64,000 bases of DNA from Novosphingobium sp. KCTC 2891 (lineage in GTDB: Bacteria; Pseudomonadota; Alphaproteobacteria; Sphingomonadales; Sphingomonadaceae): the NCBI RefSeq assembly GCF_025938155.1, contig NZ_JAPCZG010000008.1:58706-122705 (forward strand), given 5' to 3'. The position numbers and the translations under genes were made by a program. Below, one piece after another: positions 51,547 to 60,218 of the stretch; position 1 is the first letter of the stretch, and each line of letters begins with the position of its first letter. The notes beneath the pieces were generated by a model. That model was not told the origin of the DNA. It made no database searches and saw only the letters and a program-made list of their open reading frames with translations.

Positions 51547-52110
51547 ATGTCTCTCGTCGGAACCTCGATCAAGCCGTTCAGCACGACCGCCTTCGTGCAG
51601 GGCAAGTTCGTCGATGTCAGCGAAGCCGACCTCAAGGGCAAGTGGGCGGTGTTCTTCTTCTACCCCGCCGACTTCACCTTCGTGTGCCCGACCGAGCTGG
51701 AAGACCTCGCCGACAAGTACGAGGAGCTGAAGGGCCTCGGCGTGGAAGTGTATTCGGTGTCGACCGACACGCACTTCAGCCACAAGGCCTGGCACGACAG
51801 CTCGCCCGCCATCGGCAAGATCAACTACTACATGCTTGGTGATGCGACCGGCACGATCACGCGCAACTTCGACGTGATGCGCGAAGGCCAGGGCCTGGCC
51901 GACCGCGGTACGTTCGTGGTCGATCCGGACGGCGTGATCCAGATCATGGAAACGACCTGCGAAGGCGTTGGCCGCAACGCCGAGGAACTGGTCCGCAAGA
52001 TCAAGGCCGCGATCTACGTTCGCGAACACCCCGGCCAGGTCTGCCCGGCCAAGTGGGAAGCCGGCGCCGAAACGCTGGCCCCGTCGATCGACCTCGTCGG
52101 CAAGATCTAA
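51547..52110 (+). CDS. ahpC: Alkyl hydroperoxide reductase, peroxiredoxin AhpC
   Basis: A 187-residue typical 2-Cys peroxiredoxin. Peroxidatic C47 in [17 protein letters not shown]; resolving cysteine in [13 protein letters not shown] near residue 167. It reduces hydrogen peroxide, organic peroxides and peroxynitrite, and is recycled by AhpF, encoded 164 bp downstream on the same strand. AAAGGAA precedes the ATG. Length and motifs are fully normal. Confidence 0.97.
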   Translation: MSLVGTSIKPFSTTAFVQGKFVDVSEADLKGKWAVFFFYPADFTFVCPTELEDLADKYEELKGLGVEVYSVSTDTHFSHKAWHDSSPAIGKINYYMLGDATGTITRNFDVMREGQGLADRGTFVVDPDGVIQIMETTCEGVGRNAEELVRKIKAAIYVREHPGQVCPAKWEAGAETLAPSIDLVGKI

Positions 52111-52150
52111 ATCCTGTTACCCTGCCGGGGCCATCGTGTCCCGGCATTCG

Positions 52151-52190
52151 GGCCGGGCGGCGCCTTTCCCCATTTCGGCGGCGCCCGGCC
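52151..52190 (+). terminator. Stable hairpin between ahpC and ahpF
   Basis: GGCCGGGCGGCGCC (52151-52164) pairs with GGCGGCGCCCGGCC (52177-52190), 14 bp with a single mismatch around a 12-nt loop. There is no T-tract. It may attenuate read-through or protect the ahpC message end, so that ahpC is made in excess over ahpF. Confidence 0.55.
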
Positions 52191-52273
52191 ACCTCTTCCA
52201 GATCCCAACCGTTTTCGTTCCATCGCCCGGCCTTGCCGCGGCGCGCCTGTCGTCCTGCCCATAGGGAACCGTC

Positions 52274-53836
52274 ATGCCAATTCTCGATGCTGCCACCACC
52301 GCCCAGCTGAAGGCCTACCTTGGCAACCTGCGCCGGCCGATCGAGCTGGTCGCCTCGCTCGACGACAGCGCCAAGGCCGCCGAGATGCGCGCGCTGGTCG
52401 AGGAGATCGCGGCGCAGTCGGACAAGGTTTCCGCGCGGTTCGATGGCAGCGACGCGCGCCGCCCCAGCTTCGCCATCCGTGCCGATGAAGGGCGTGCCGA
52501 AGCGGTGTTCGCCGGCCTGCCGATGGGCCACGAGTTCACCTCGCTGATCCTCGCGCTGCTCCACGTGGGCGGGCACCCGCCCAAGGAAGACGCCGAACTG
52601 CTCGACCAGGTGCGCGCGCTGGAAGGGCCGCTGCACTTCGAGACGTTCTTCTCGCTCACCTGCCAGAACTGCCCCGACGTGGTGCAGGCGCTGAACATCA
52701 TGGCGGCGCTCAACCCCAACGTGACTCACGTCGCCATCGACGGCGCGCTGTTCCAGGACGAAGTGGAGCGCCGCAAGGTCATGGCCGTGCCGATGGTGTT
52801 CCTGAACGGCGAACTGTTCGGGCAGGGCCGCATGGATCTGGCGCAGATCATGGCCAAGGTGGATACCGGCGCGGTCGCCCGCGCGGCCGAGAAGATCAAG
52901 GCGAAGGAGCCGTTCGACGTGCTCGTCGTCGGCGGCGGCCCGGCGGGCGCGGCGGCGGCGATCTATGCCGCGCGCAAGGGCATCCGCACCGGCGTGGTCG
53001 CCGAACGCTTCGGCGGCCAGGTGCTCGACACCATGGGGATCGAGAACTTCATCTCGGTGCCGCACACCGAAGGGCCGAAGCTGGCCGCGCATCTGGAGCA
53101 GCACGTCAAGGAATACGACGTCGACGTGATGAACCTGCAGACCGCGACTGCGCTGAAGGCGGCGGGCACGGACGGCTATGCCACGGTCGAGCTGGAAAGC
53201 GGGGCCAGCCTGAAAGCCAGGACCGTGATCCTGTCCACCGGCGCCCGCTGGCGCCAGATGGGCGTGCCGGGCGAAGACGAATATCGCAACAAGGGCGTGG
53301 CCTATTGCCCGCACTGCGACGGCCCGCTGTTCAAGGGCAAGCGCACGGCGGTGATCGGTGGCGGCAATTCGGGCGTGGAAGCGGCGATCGACCTTGCCGG
53401 CATCGTCGCGCACGTGACGCTGATCGAGTTCGACGCGGTGCTGCGGGCCGACGCGGTGTTGCAGACCAAGCTGCGCTCGCTGCCGAACGTCACCATCGTT
53501 ACCTCCGCGCTGACCACGGAGGTGCTGGGCGATGGCGAGAAGGTGACGGGCCTTGTCTATCGCGACCGCGATACCGAGGAACTGCACGAGGTGCCGCTGG
53601 AAGGCATCTTCGTGCAGATCGGTCTGGTGCCCAATACCGAGTGGCTGAAGGGCTCGGTCGGCCTCAGCCCGCGCGGAGAAATCGAGATCGACGCGCGCGG
53701 GGCAACCGATGTGCCCGGCGTGTTCGCGGCGGGCGACGTGACCACCGTGCCCTACAAGCAGATCGTCATCGCCATGGGGGAAGGCTCGAAAGCCGCGCTC
53801 TCGGCGTTCGATTTCCTCATCCGCCAGGGGGTCTGA
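52274..53836 (+). CDS. ahpF: Alkyl hydroperoxide reductase subunit F
   Basis: A 520-residue NADH-dependent flavoprotein. N-terminal tandem thioredoxin-like domain with the CxxC pair C130/C133 (TCQNCPD), FAD-binding [10 protein letters not shown] (about 217-226), the catalytic C345/C348 in [12 protein letters not shown]-binding GGGNSGVEA and C-terminal [13 protein letters not shown]. It transfers electrons from NADH to AhpC. It lies 164 bp after ahpC with a hairpin between. Confidence 0.97.
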   Translation: MPILDAATTAQLKAYLGNLRRPIELVASLDDSAKAAEMRALVEEIAAQSDKVSARFDGSDARRPSFAIRADEGRAEAVFAGLPMGHEFTSLILALLHVGGHPPKEDAELLDQVRALEGPLHFETFFSLTCQNCPDVVQALNIMAALNPNVTHVAIDGALFQDEVERRKVMAVPMVFLNGELFGQGRMDLAQIMAKVDTGAVARAAEKIKAKEPFDVLVVGGGPAGAAAAIYAARKGIRTGVVAERFGGQVLDTMGIENFISVPHTEGPKLAAHLEQHVKEYDVDVMNLQTATALKAAGTDGYATVELESGASLKARTVILSTGARWRQMGVPGEDEYRNKGVAYCPHCDGPLFKGKRTAVIGGGNSGVEAAIDLAGIVAHVTLIEFDAVLRADAVLQTKLRSLPNVTIVTSALTTEVLGDGEKVTGLVYRDRDTEELHEVPLEGIFVQIGLVPNTEWLKGSVGLSPRGEIEIDARGATDVPGVFAAGDVTTVPYKQIVIAMGEGSKAALSAFDFLIRQGV

Positions 53837-53917
53837 GAAGCCGGCGCGCGTGAAAGGCCGGGGAAAGACGCGCGCCCAATCTTGCAGACTCGCGCCCCAG
53901 CCGCCAGAGCCGCGAGC

Positions 53918-55387
53918 GTGAGCGCATCCATCATCATCGGCGCCGACCGGTCCGGCGCCCCTGTCCGGATCGACGTCGAGGAACTGTTGGCGACCCGCCT
54001 GCTGGTGCAGGGCAATTCCGGGTCGGGCAAGTCGCACCTGCTGCGCCGCCTGCTGGAGGAAAGCGCCAGCCTGGTCCAGCAGGTGGTGATCGATCCGGAA
54101 GGCGATTTCGTCTCGCTGGCGGAGCCGTTCGGCCACGTGGTGGTCGACGGCGCGGCCTATGACCAGGCGGAGATCGCCAAGCTCGCCGCGCGCATCCGCA
54201 AGCACCGCGCCTCGGTGATCCTCGCGCTCGACGGGTTGGAACTCGAAGCGCAGATGCGCTGCGCTGCGGTGTTCCTCAACACGCTGTTCGATGCCCCGCG
54301 CGATGAATGGTATCCCGCGCTGGTCGTGGTCGACGAAGCGCAGATGTTCGCGCCCGCCGCTGCCGGTGACGTGACCGACGAAGTTCGCCGACTGTCGCTG
54401 TCGGCGATGACCAACCTGATGTGCCGTGGCCGCAAGCGCGGACTGGCGGGCGTGATCGCTACCCAGCGTCTGGCCAAGCTGGCCAAGAACGTCGCGGCGG
54501 AAGCCTCGAACTTCCTGATGGGGCGCACTTTCCTCGACATCGACATGGCTCGCGCGGCCGATCTGCTGGGCATGGAGCGCAAGCAGGCGGAGCAGATCCG
54601 CGATCTGGAACGCGGGCATTTCCTGGGCCTTGGCCCGGCCATCGCGCGCCGCCCGGTGGGAGTCCGCATCGGCGACGTGGCGACCAGCGCGCGCAACGTG
54701 GTGCAGGGGCTGATGCCGATGCCCAACGCTGCCGGCGCCGAGATGGAATCGATTCTGCTGGCCGAGCCGCTGGCGATGGAGCCGCCGCCGCGCGCGCCCG
54801 AGCCTGAGGCGCCGCCGATCGACAGCGACGAACTGCTGGAACAGATCGAAGGCACGGTGCCGGTCTCCGAACAGGTGGAGCCGCCGGTCGAGCCGAGCCT
54901 GTTCGCGCAGGAAGAAACCGCGGCCGACGTCGCCGCGATCCTGGCGGAAATGGCGGCCGAGCCGGACTGCACCTTCCAGCCGGCGGCGCAGCTCTACCAG
55001 GATTTTACCGTGCGCTGCCGGATGCAGCGGCTGGCCAATACCGGGGTCGATCTGGCGGTGTTCCGCCGCCGTTTCGCGATGGCGGTGGCGGGGATTCCCG
55101 ACGATACCGAGCCGCGCTGGCAGGACGTGTTGCGGATTGCGCGCGGCGTGCCCGACGATCTGCTCGCGCCGTTCCTGCTGATGGCGACGGCGGCGGTGGA
55201 AGGCACCGCGTGCCCCGACGACGACAGGCTGGCGGAAGTCTATGGCACGCGTTCGCCGGGGCGCATCCGGCGTCTTCTTGAACATCTTGAGAAAAGCGGG
55301 CTGATCGTGGTGCGCACCGACTATGGCGGGCGGCGTTCGATCGGAATTCCCGACCTGGGCCTGACCACGGCACCCGTCGCGGGCTAG
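53918..55387 (+). CDS. HerA-like P-loop ATPase
   Basis: A 489-residue protein using GTG 53918; a TTG at 53882 would add 12 residues. Walker A GNSGSGKS (32-39), an acidic Walker B strand (VVVDEAQMFAP), RGRKRGLAGVIATQRLAKL (sensor-like) and a SNFLMGRTF segment resemble HerA/VirB4-type ATPases of the DUF853/DUF87 group. A Pro/Glu-rich linker follows (about 290-335), and the C-terminal 140 residues resemble a winged-helix domain (RLLEHLEKSGLIVVRTD). Role unknown; DNA handling is possible by homology. It follows ahpF by 81 bp. Confidence 0.83.
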   Translation: MSASIIIGADRSGAPVRIDVEELLATRLLVQGNSGSGKSHLLRRLLEESASLVQQVVIDPEGDFVSLAEPFGHVVVDGAAYDQAEIAKLAARIRKHRASVILALDGLELEAQMRCAAVFLNTLFDAPRDEWYPALVVVDEAQMFAPAAAGDVTDEVRRLSLSAMTNLMCRGRKRGLAGVIATQRLAKLAKNVAAEASNFLMGRTFLDIDMARAADLLGMERKQAEQIRDLERGHFLGLGPAIARRPVGVRIGDVATSARNVVQGLMPMPNAAGAEMESILLAEPLAMEPPPRAPEPEAPPIDSDELLEQIEGTVPVSEQVEPPVEPSLFAQEETAADVAAILAEMAAEPDCTFQPAAQLYQDFTVRCRMQRLANTGVDLAVFRRRFAMAVAGIPDDTEPRWQDVLRIARGVPDDLLAPFLLMATAAVEGTACPDDDRLAEVYGTRSPGRIRRLLEHLEKSGLIVVRTDYGGRRSIGIPDLGLTTAPVAG

Positions 55388-55494
55388 CGCAAAAAGGCGT
55401 TTGCCTTGGCAGTTCATTCCGTTCAGTTGCCGGCCGTTCACTTGCCCGACAGCCGTGGACGGCTAGGACGGCCGCTCGATTAGGGGAGATTGCA

Positions 55495-55878
55495 ATGAAA
55501 GTCCTGCCTTTGATTCTTGGTGCTGCGGTTCTGGCGGTAACGGGTTCGGCGGTGGCCGGCGCGCAGACGGCCGGCGATCCGGCCAAGGGCAAGACCGTCT
55601 ATGCACGCTGCGCCGCCTGTCACGATCTCAACACCGGCGCCACGCGCCTCGGGCCTTCGATGAAGGGTATTGTCGGTCGCAAGGCCGGGTCGGTGGCGGG
55701 CTTCAACTATTCGCCCGCGATGAAGGCCAAGGCCGTGACCTGGAACGCGCAGGCGCTCGACCAGTATCTGGCCGCTCCGGCCAAGTTCATCCCGGGCAAC
55801 CGGATGCCGTTTGCCGGCCTGCCCAACCCGCAGGACCGCGCGGACCTGATCGCCTACCTCAAGCAGGCCGCGAAGTAA
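55495..55878 (+). CDS. Class I c-type cytochrome
   Basis: A 127-residue protein with a signal peptide (cleavage near residue 23, AGAQ), haem-binding CAACH at 39-43 and the distal ligand Met in GNRMPFAG (M104). The layout matches mitochondrial-type/c550 monohaem cytochromes. It is probably a periplasmic electron carrier. It has its own GGGGAG ribosome-binding site and is not clearly in an operon with its neighbours. Confidence 0.93.
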   Translation: MKVLPLILGAAVLAVTGSAVAGAQTAGDPAKGKTVYARCAACHDLNTGATRLGPSMKGIVGRKAGSVAGFNYSPAMKAKAVTWNAQALDQYLAAPAKFIPGNRMPFAGLPNPQDRADLIAYLKQAAK

Positions 55879-55967
55879 GCCGCGCTGCCCGGTGAAGGCC
55901 GTGCCCGCTTGAGCGGCGGGCCGGCCTTGCCTATGCCCCGCCCCGGAACAGGAACGGGGAGGGCAGG

Positions 55968-57218
55968 ATGGCAAAAGATGGCTTTGGCGGGGCGCTCGCG
56001 GGTGTGCGCGTGCTCGATCTTTCGCGCGTGCTCGCCGGGCCGTGGTCGACACAGATCCTCGCCGATCTTGGCGCCGACGTTCTCAAGATCGAGCAGCCCG
56101 GGCGCGGCGACGATACGCGCAGCTGGGGACCGCCGTTCCTGCCCTTGCCGGATGGCGGCGAGGACCGGCAGGAAAGCGCCTATTACATCTGCTGCAATCG
56201 CAACAAGCGCTCGCTCGCGGTGGATATCGCCAGCGAGGGCGGCGCCGCGCTGATCCGGCGGCTGGCGGCCGAAGCAGACGTTCTGGTCGAGAACTTCAAG
56301 GTGGGCGGCCTTGCGCGCTACGGGCTGGACTACGACACCATCCGCGCGATCAATCCGCGCCTTGTCTATTGCTCGGTCACCGGGTTCGGCCAGACCGGGC
56401 CCTATGCCGCGCGCCCGGGGTATGACTTCGTGGCGCAGGGCATGGGCGGGTTCATGTCCGTCACCGGCGAGGAAGGCGGCGGCCCTTTGCGCGCAGGCGT
56501 GGCGATGGCCGATCTTTCCACCGGGATGTATGCCGCGGTCTCCGTGCTGGCCGCGCTGCGCCATGCCGAGCGCACGGGCGAGGGGCAGCAGATCGACCTG
56601 TCGCTGCTCGACACCCAGATCGCGATGATGGCGAACCAGGGTTCGTCGTGGCTTGTCGGGGGGATCAATCCTGGGCGCCTGGGCAACCGGCATCCCACGG
56701 TGGTGCCCTATCGCACGTTCGCGGTGGCCGATGGCGAGATCATCATCGCGGTGGGCAACGATGGCCAGTTCCGCGCGCTATGTGCCGAACTGGGCATGGC
56801 CGAACTCGGGACGGACCCCCGCTTCGCCACGGCGGCGGCGCGGCTGGTCAACCGCGATGCGATCGAGGGGCTGGTGCAGGAGCGCGTGCGCGGCGAGACG
56901 GGGCTGGCGCTGATCGATCGGCTCGTCGCGGTCAACGTGCCCGCCGGCCCGGTCAATTCGCTGCGCGACGTGTTTTCCGATCCCTTCGTCACCGCGCGTG
57001 AGACGGTGCAGTCGTTCACCCGCGCCGACGGGGCGACGATCCCGACCGTGGCGTTCCCCGCGAAACTGTCGGCCACGCCGGCCACCTACCGCGATGCGCC
57101 GCCGCGCGTGGGCGAGAACACGCGCGATGGTCTGGCCGATTGGCTGGGGCTGGGCGCGGACGAACTCGATGCGCTGGAGCGTTCCGGCGCCATTGTGCAG
57201 GGCGCTGCCGGCGGATAG
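55968..57218 (+). CDS. CaiB/BaiF family CoA-transferase (type III)
   Basis: A 416-residue type III CoA-transferase. Segments: GVRVLDLSRVLAGPWSTQILADLGADVLKIE, DVLVENFKVGGLARYGLDYD, YCSVTGFGQTGPYA and the catalytic-aspartate region GVAMADLSTGMYA (about residues 178-190). It moves CoA between an acyl-CoA and a free acid in the cytoplasm; the substrate is unknown. It is followed 110 bp later by a sugar-type MFS gene on the same strand. Confidence 0.92.
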   Translation: MAKDGFGGALAGVRVLDLSRVLAGPWSTQILADLGADVLKIEQPGRGDDTRSWGPPFLPLPDGGEDRQESAYYICCNRNKRSLAVDIASEGGAALIRRLAAEADVLVENFKVGGLARYGLDYDTIRAINPRLVYCSVTGFGQTGPYAARPGYDFVAQGMGGFMSVTGEEGGGPLRAGVAMADLSTGMYAAVSVLAALRHAERTGEGQQIDLSLLDTQIAMMANQGSSWLVGGINPGRLGNRHPTVVPYRTFAVADGEIIIAVGNDGQFRALCAELGMAELGTDPRFATAAARLVNRDAIEGLVQERVRGETGLALIDRLVAVNVPAGPVNSLRDVFSDPFVTARETVQSFTRADGATIPTVAFPAKLSATPATYRDAPPRVGENTRDGLADWLGLGADELDALERSGAIVQGAAGG

Positions 57219-57328
57219 GTTTTCGCGCCCGTCATACGTATGCGGCTGGACAAAGTCGCGCGCACGGCCATGACAGCGCGGTACAAAGGGCCGTCAACGC
57301 ACGACCCGCGTTGAGGAGAGACCTGACC

Positions 57329-58630
57329 ATGGCGCTTGCCCCGTCTGCCGCGAGCAGCACCGATCCGTCCCCCGTCGAAGGCGAGGGCGGCCACATCGAT
57401 GCGCCCGAACTGCGCCTGTTCGTGATGGCGCTGTTCTTCATCTTCGGCGGCATCACCTCGCTCAACGACGTGATCATCCCGAAGCTGAAAGAGCTGTTCA
57501 CGCTCAACTACATGCAGGCGATGCTGGTGCAGTCGGCGTTCTTCGCCGCCTACTTCATCGTCTCGATTCCCGGCGCGGCGCTGGTCAAGCGCGTGGGTTA
57601 CATGCGCGGTGCGGTGATCGGGTTGCTGACGATGATGGCGGGCTGCCTGCTGTTCATCCCGGCCTCGGCCAGCGCCACGTTCGGCGTGTTCCTGCTGGCG
57701 CTGTTCGTGCTGGCGAGCGGCGTGACGATCGTGCAGGTCGTCACCAACCCCCTGATCACGCTGCTGGGCGCGCCGCAATCCGCGAGCAGCCGGCTGACGT
57801 TCGCGCAGGCGTTCAATTCGCTGGGCACCACGATCTTCCCCTATTTCGGCGCGATCGTGATCCTGGGCAGCCTTGCCACGGTCAGTGCGTCGCAGCTTTC
57901 GGGCGCGGCGCTCGATGCCTATCGCGTCGCGGAAACGCAGGCGGTGGTGCGCGCCTACATCGGGCTGGCGGTGGCGCTGCTGCTGATCGCGGGCGTGGTG
58001 TGGATGAACCGCAACCGTCTGAAGGGCGAGCGCCACGAAGGCGGCTCGGCGCTGAAGAGCCTCGACCTGCTCACGCGTCCGCGCTTCGCTTTCGGCGCGG
58101 CGTGCATCTTCCTCTATGTCGGCGCGGAAGTCTCGATCGGCTCGATGATCGTGAACTACCTCAAGCAGGCCCACGTCCTGGGCCTTGACGAGCAGAGCGC
58201 GGGCAAGCTGATTCCGCTCTACTGGGGCGGTGCGCTGGTAGGCCGGTTCGTGGGGTCTGCGGTGCTGCGGATGGTCAGCCCCGGCAAGGTGCTGGCGTCG
58301 AGCGCGGTGGGCGCGATCCTGCTCATCCTGCTTTCGGCCAACAGCACCGGCGCGCTGGCGGGCTATGCGCTGCTGGCGATCGGCCTGACGAACTCGATCA
58401 TGTTCCCCACGATCTTCAGCCTTGCTTGCGAAGGCCTGGGCAAGCGTGCGGCCGACGGTTCGGGCGTGATCTGCGTGGCCATCGTGGGCGGCGCGGTGAT
58501 CCCGCCGCTGACCGGCGGCCTGGCCGACAGCACGGGCAGCCTTGCCATCGCGCTGGCGCTGCCGGCGGCATGTTACGGTGTGATCGCGCTGTTCGGGCTT
58601 TATGCCCGGCGGCGGGTCGCGGCCGCGTAA
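57329..58630 (+). CDS. MFS sugar transporter, FucP/GluP-like
   Basis: A 433-residue, 12-helix protein from ATG 57329 with GAGGAG upstream. LFFIFGGITSLNDVIIPKLKELFTLNY (TM1 with FGG and ND), QSAFFAAYFIVSIPGA and NPLITLLGAPQSASSRLTFAQAFNSLGT match the L-fucose/glucose-galactose permease subgroup. It probably imports a sugar with H+. The open frame reaching 57140 overlaps the CoA-transferase and is unlikely to be used. Confidence 0.9.
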   Translation: MALAPSAASSTDPSPVEGEGGHIDAPELRLFVMALFFIFGGITSLNDVIIPKLKELFTLNYMQAMLVQSAFFAAYFIVSIPGAALVKRVGYMRGAVIGLLTMMAGCLLFIPASASATFGVFLLALFVLASGVTIVQVVTNPLITLLGAPQSASSRLTFAQAFNSLGTTIFPYFGAIVILGSLATVSASQLSGAALDAYRVAETQAVVRAYIGLAVALLLIAGVVWMNRNRLKGERHEGGSALKSLDLLTRPRFAFGAACIFLYVGAEVSIGSMIVNYLKQAHVLGLDEQSAGKLIPLYWGGALVGRFVGSAVLRMVSPGKVLASSAVGAILLILLSANSTGALAGYALLAIGLTNSIMFPTIFSLACEGLGKRAADGSGVICVAIVGGAVIPPLTGGLADSTGSLAIALALPAACYGVIALFGLYARRRVAAA

Positions 58631-58653
58631 GCTCTGGCGGATAAATCTACCGG

Positions 58654-58680
58654 GCGCGTTGACTTTTGCGGTCAACGCGC
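58654..58680. promoter_or_regulatory. Perfect 10-bp inverted repeat before the Rrf2 gene
   Basis: GCGCGTTGAC (58654-58663) and GTCAACGCGC (58671-58680) with a 7-nt spacer, 14 bp before the Rrf2 ATG and 23 bp after the MFS stop. It could be an operator for Rrf2 or a transcription end signal; there is no T-tract, favouring an operator. Confidence 0.6.
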
Positions 58681-58694
58681 CATCTGATACCCCT

Positions 58695-59144
58695 ATGCTA
58701 TCGCAAAAGACGCGCTACACCATCCGCGCCTTGCAGCACCTGGCCGATACTTTCGGGCAAGGCCCGGTGCGGCTGGATGCGATTGCCGAGGCGCAGAATA
58801 TCCCTCGCAAGTTCCTGACCGTGATCCTTTCGGAAATGGCGCGAGAGGGGATCGTCGTCTCGCAGCGTGGGCGCGAGGGCGGCTATGAACTGGCCCTGTC
58901 GCCGGTCGACATCCGTTATGGCGACATCATCCGGCTGACGCGCGGCAGCCTTGCGCTGGTGCCCTGCGCCAGCCGCAACGCGCACGAGACTTGCGCCAAC
59001 TGCCTGCCCGAAGCCGAATGCCGGCTGCGCGGACTCATGCTCCAACTGCGCGACGAGATGGCGGCGATGCTGGACCGCGTCACGCTGGCCGATCCGATTC
59101 CGCTGGAACCGCCGTTCGAAGGCGTGGAGCCCGCAACCGCCTGA
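58695..59144 (+). CDS. Rrf2-family transcriptional regulator
   Basis: A 149-residue regulator from ATG 58695. Winged helix-turn-helix (about 1-80, LDAIAEAQNIPRKFLTVILSEMAREGIV and SQRGREGGY), then a cysteine-rich loop with C91, C100, C103 and C109 (VPCASRNAHETCANCLP), followed by a long dimerisation helix. The cysteines suggest a [2Fe-2S] or [4Fe-4S] sensor, though the spacing differs from IscR. A 10-bp inverted repeat lies directly upstream, suggesting autoregulation. Target genes are not apparent in the window. Confidence 0.9.
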   Translation: MLSQKTRYTIRALQHLADTFGQGPVRLDAIAEAQNIPRKFLTVILSEMAREGIVVSQRGREGGYELALSPVDIRYGDIIRLTRGSLALVPCASRNAHETCANCLPEAECRLRGLMLQLRDEMAAMLDRVTLADPIPLEPPFEGVEPATA

Positions 59145-59281
59145 AAGCGAGGGCTGAACGGGCACGTTTCGGGCCTGTTTCGCGGACTTTTTTCGATGCA
59201 CTTCGCGGCATCCTTGCAGCATCTTGAAGATGCACGCGAACTTCACTTGGCGTTCATCGGGCCGCTGGTTATAGGGCGGAC

Positions 59282-60091
59282 ATGACCCTTCCTGCTTCCG
59301 CCCGCGCTTCCCTGCGGCTCGTCGTCCTTGCCGCCGCAACCGCCGCTCTGGGCCTGACCGCCGGTTGTGCCGGCGGTGCGAAGTCGAAGAAGGACGTGGC
59401 CTATGTCGCGCGCGACGTGGACACGCTCTACGCTGCCGCGAAAGACCGGCTCGACCGGGGTAATCCCAAGCAGGCGGCGGCGCTGTTCGACGAAGTCGAG
59501 CGCCAGCATCCCTATTCGCCGTGGGCGCGCCGCGCACAGCTGATGAGCGCGTTCAGCTACTACGCCGCGCGCGACTATCCCAAGTCGGTGCAGTCGGCGC
59601 AGCGGTTCCTGTCGATCCACCCCGGCAACAAGGACGCGCCCTACGCCTATTACCTGATCGCGCTTTGCTATTACGAGCAGATCAGCGACGTCACGCGTGA
59701 CCAGAAGATCACGCAGCAGGCGTTGAACGCGCTGACCGAAGTGTCGCGCCGCTATCCCAACACGGATTACGCCACCGATGCGAAGCTGAAGCTCGACCTT
59801 GTCAACGATCACCTCGCGGGCAAGGAAATGGAGATCGGCCGCTTCTACCAGCGCAGCGGCAAGTGGCTGGCAGGCACGCTCCGCTTCCGCACCGTGGTCG
59901 ACAAGTATCAGGCGACCAGCCACACGCCCGAGGCGCTGTATCGCCTTGTCGAGAGCTACCTTGCGCTGGGCGTGCCCGAAGAAGCGCAGAAGGCCGCCTC
60001 CGTGCTGGGCAACAACTATCCCGGCAGCGAGTGGTACCAGAAGGCGTTCAAGCTGATGAACGACAAGGCGCCCGGCACTTCTGCCGTCTGA
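59282..60091 (+). CDS. bamD: Outer-membrane assembly lipoprotein BamD
   Basis: A 269-residue lipoprotein with lipobox LTAGC (C29). TPR-like repeats fill the rest: YAAAKDRLDRGNPKQAAALFDEVERQHPYSPWARRAQLM, FLSIHPGNKDAPYAYYLIALCYYEQI and RYPNTDYATDAKLKLDLVNDHLAGKEM match BamD/ComL. It is an essential part of the BAM complex that inserts beta-barrel proteins. A strong hairpin follows. recN, commonly its direct neighbour in this group, lies 2.3 kb further on. Confidence 0.95.
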   Translation: MTLPASARASLRLVVLAAATAALGLTAGCAGGAKSKKDVAYVARDVDTLYAAAKDRLDRGNPKQAAALFDEVERQHPYSPWARRAQLMSAFSYYAARDYPKSVQSAQRFLSIHPGNKDAPYAYYLIALCYYEQISDVTRDQKITQQALNALTEVSRRYPNTDYATDAKLKLDLVNDHLAGKEMEIGRFYQRSGKWLAGTLRFRTVVDKYQATSHTPEALYRLVESYLALGVPEEAQKAASVLGNNYPGSEWYQKAFKLMNDKAPGTSAV

Positions 60092-60133
60092 CGCTTTGGT
60101 TCGGTTCTCCGGGCCGGCATTATCCGACGAAGA

Positions 60134-60167
60134 AAAGGGGCCGCTCCGGGCAAGGAGCGGCCCCTTT
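60134..60167. terminator. Hairpin terminator after bamD
   Basis: AAAGGGGCCGCTCC (60134-60147) pairs perfectly with GGAGCGGCCCCTTT (60154-60167) around a 6-nt loop. The A/T ends give short U-tracts in either direction, so it can serve both bamD and the convergent glycosyltransferase gene. Confidence 0.88.
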
Positions 60168-60218
60168 CAGTTTGCCCGTCGTTCAGGCGATTGGGGGGCG
60201 ACGGGCGGTTCGAAAGAA

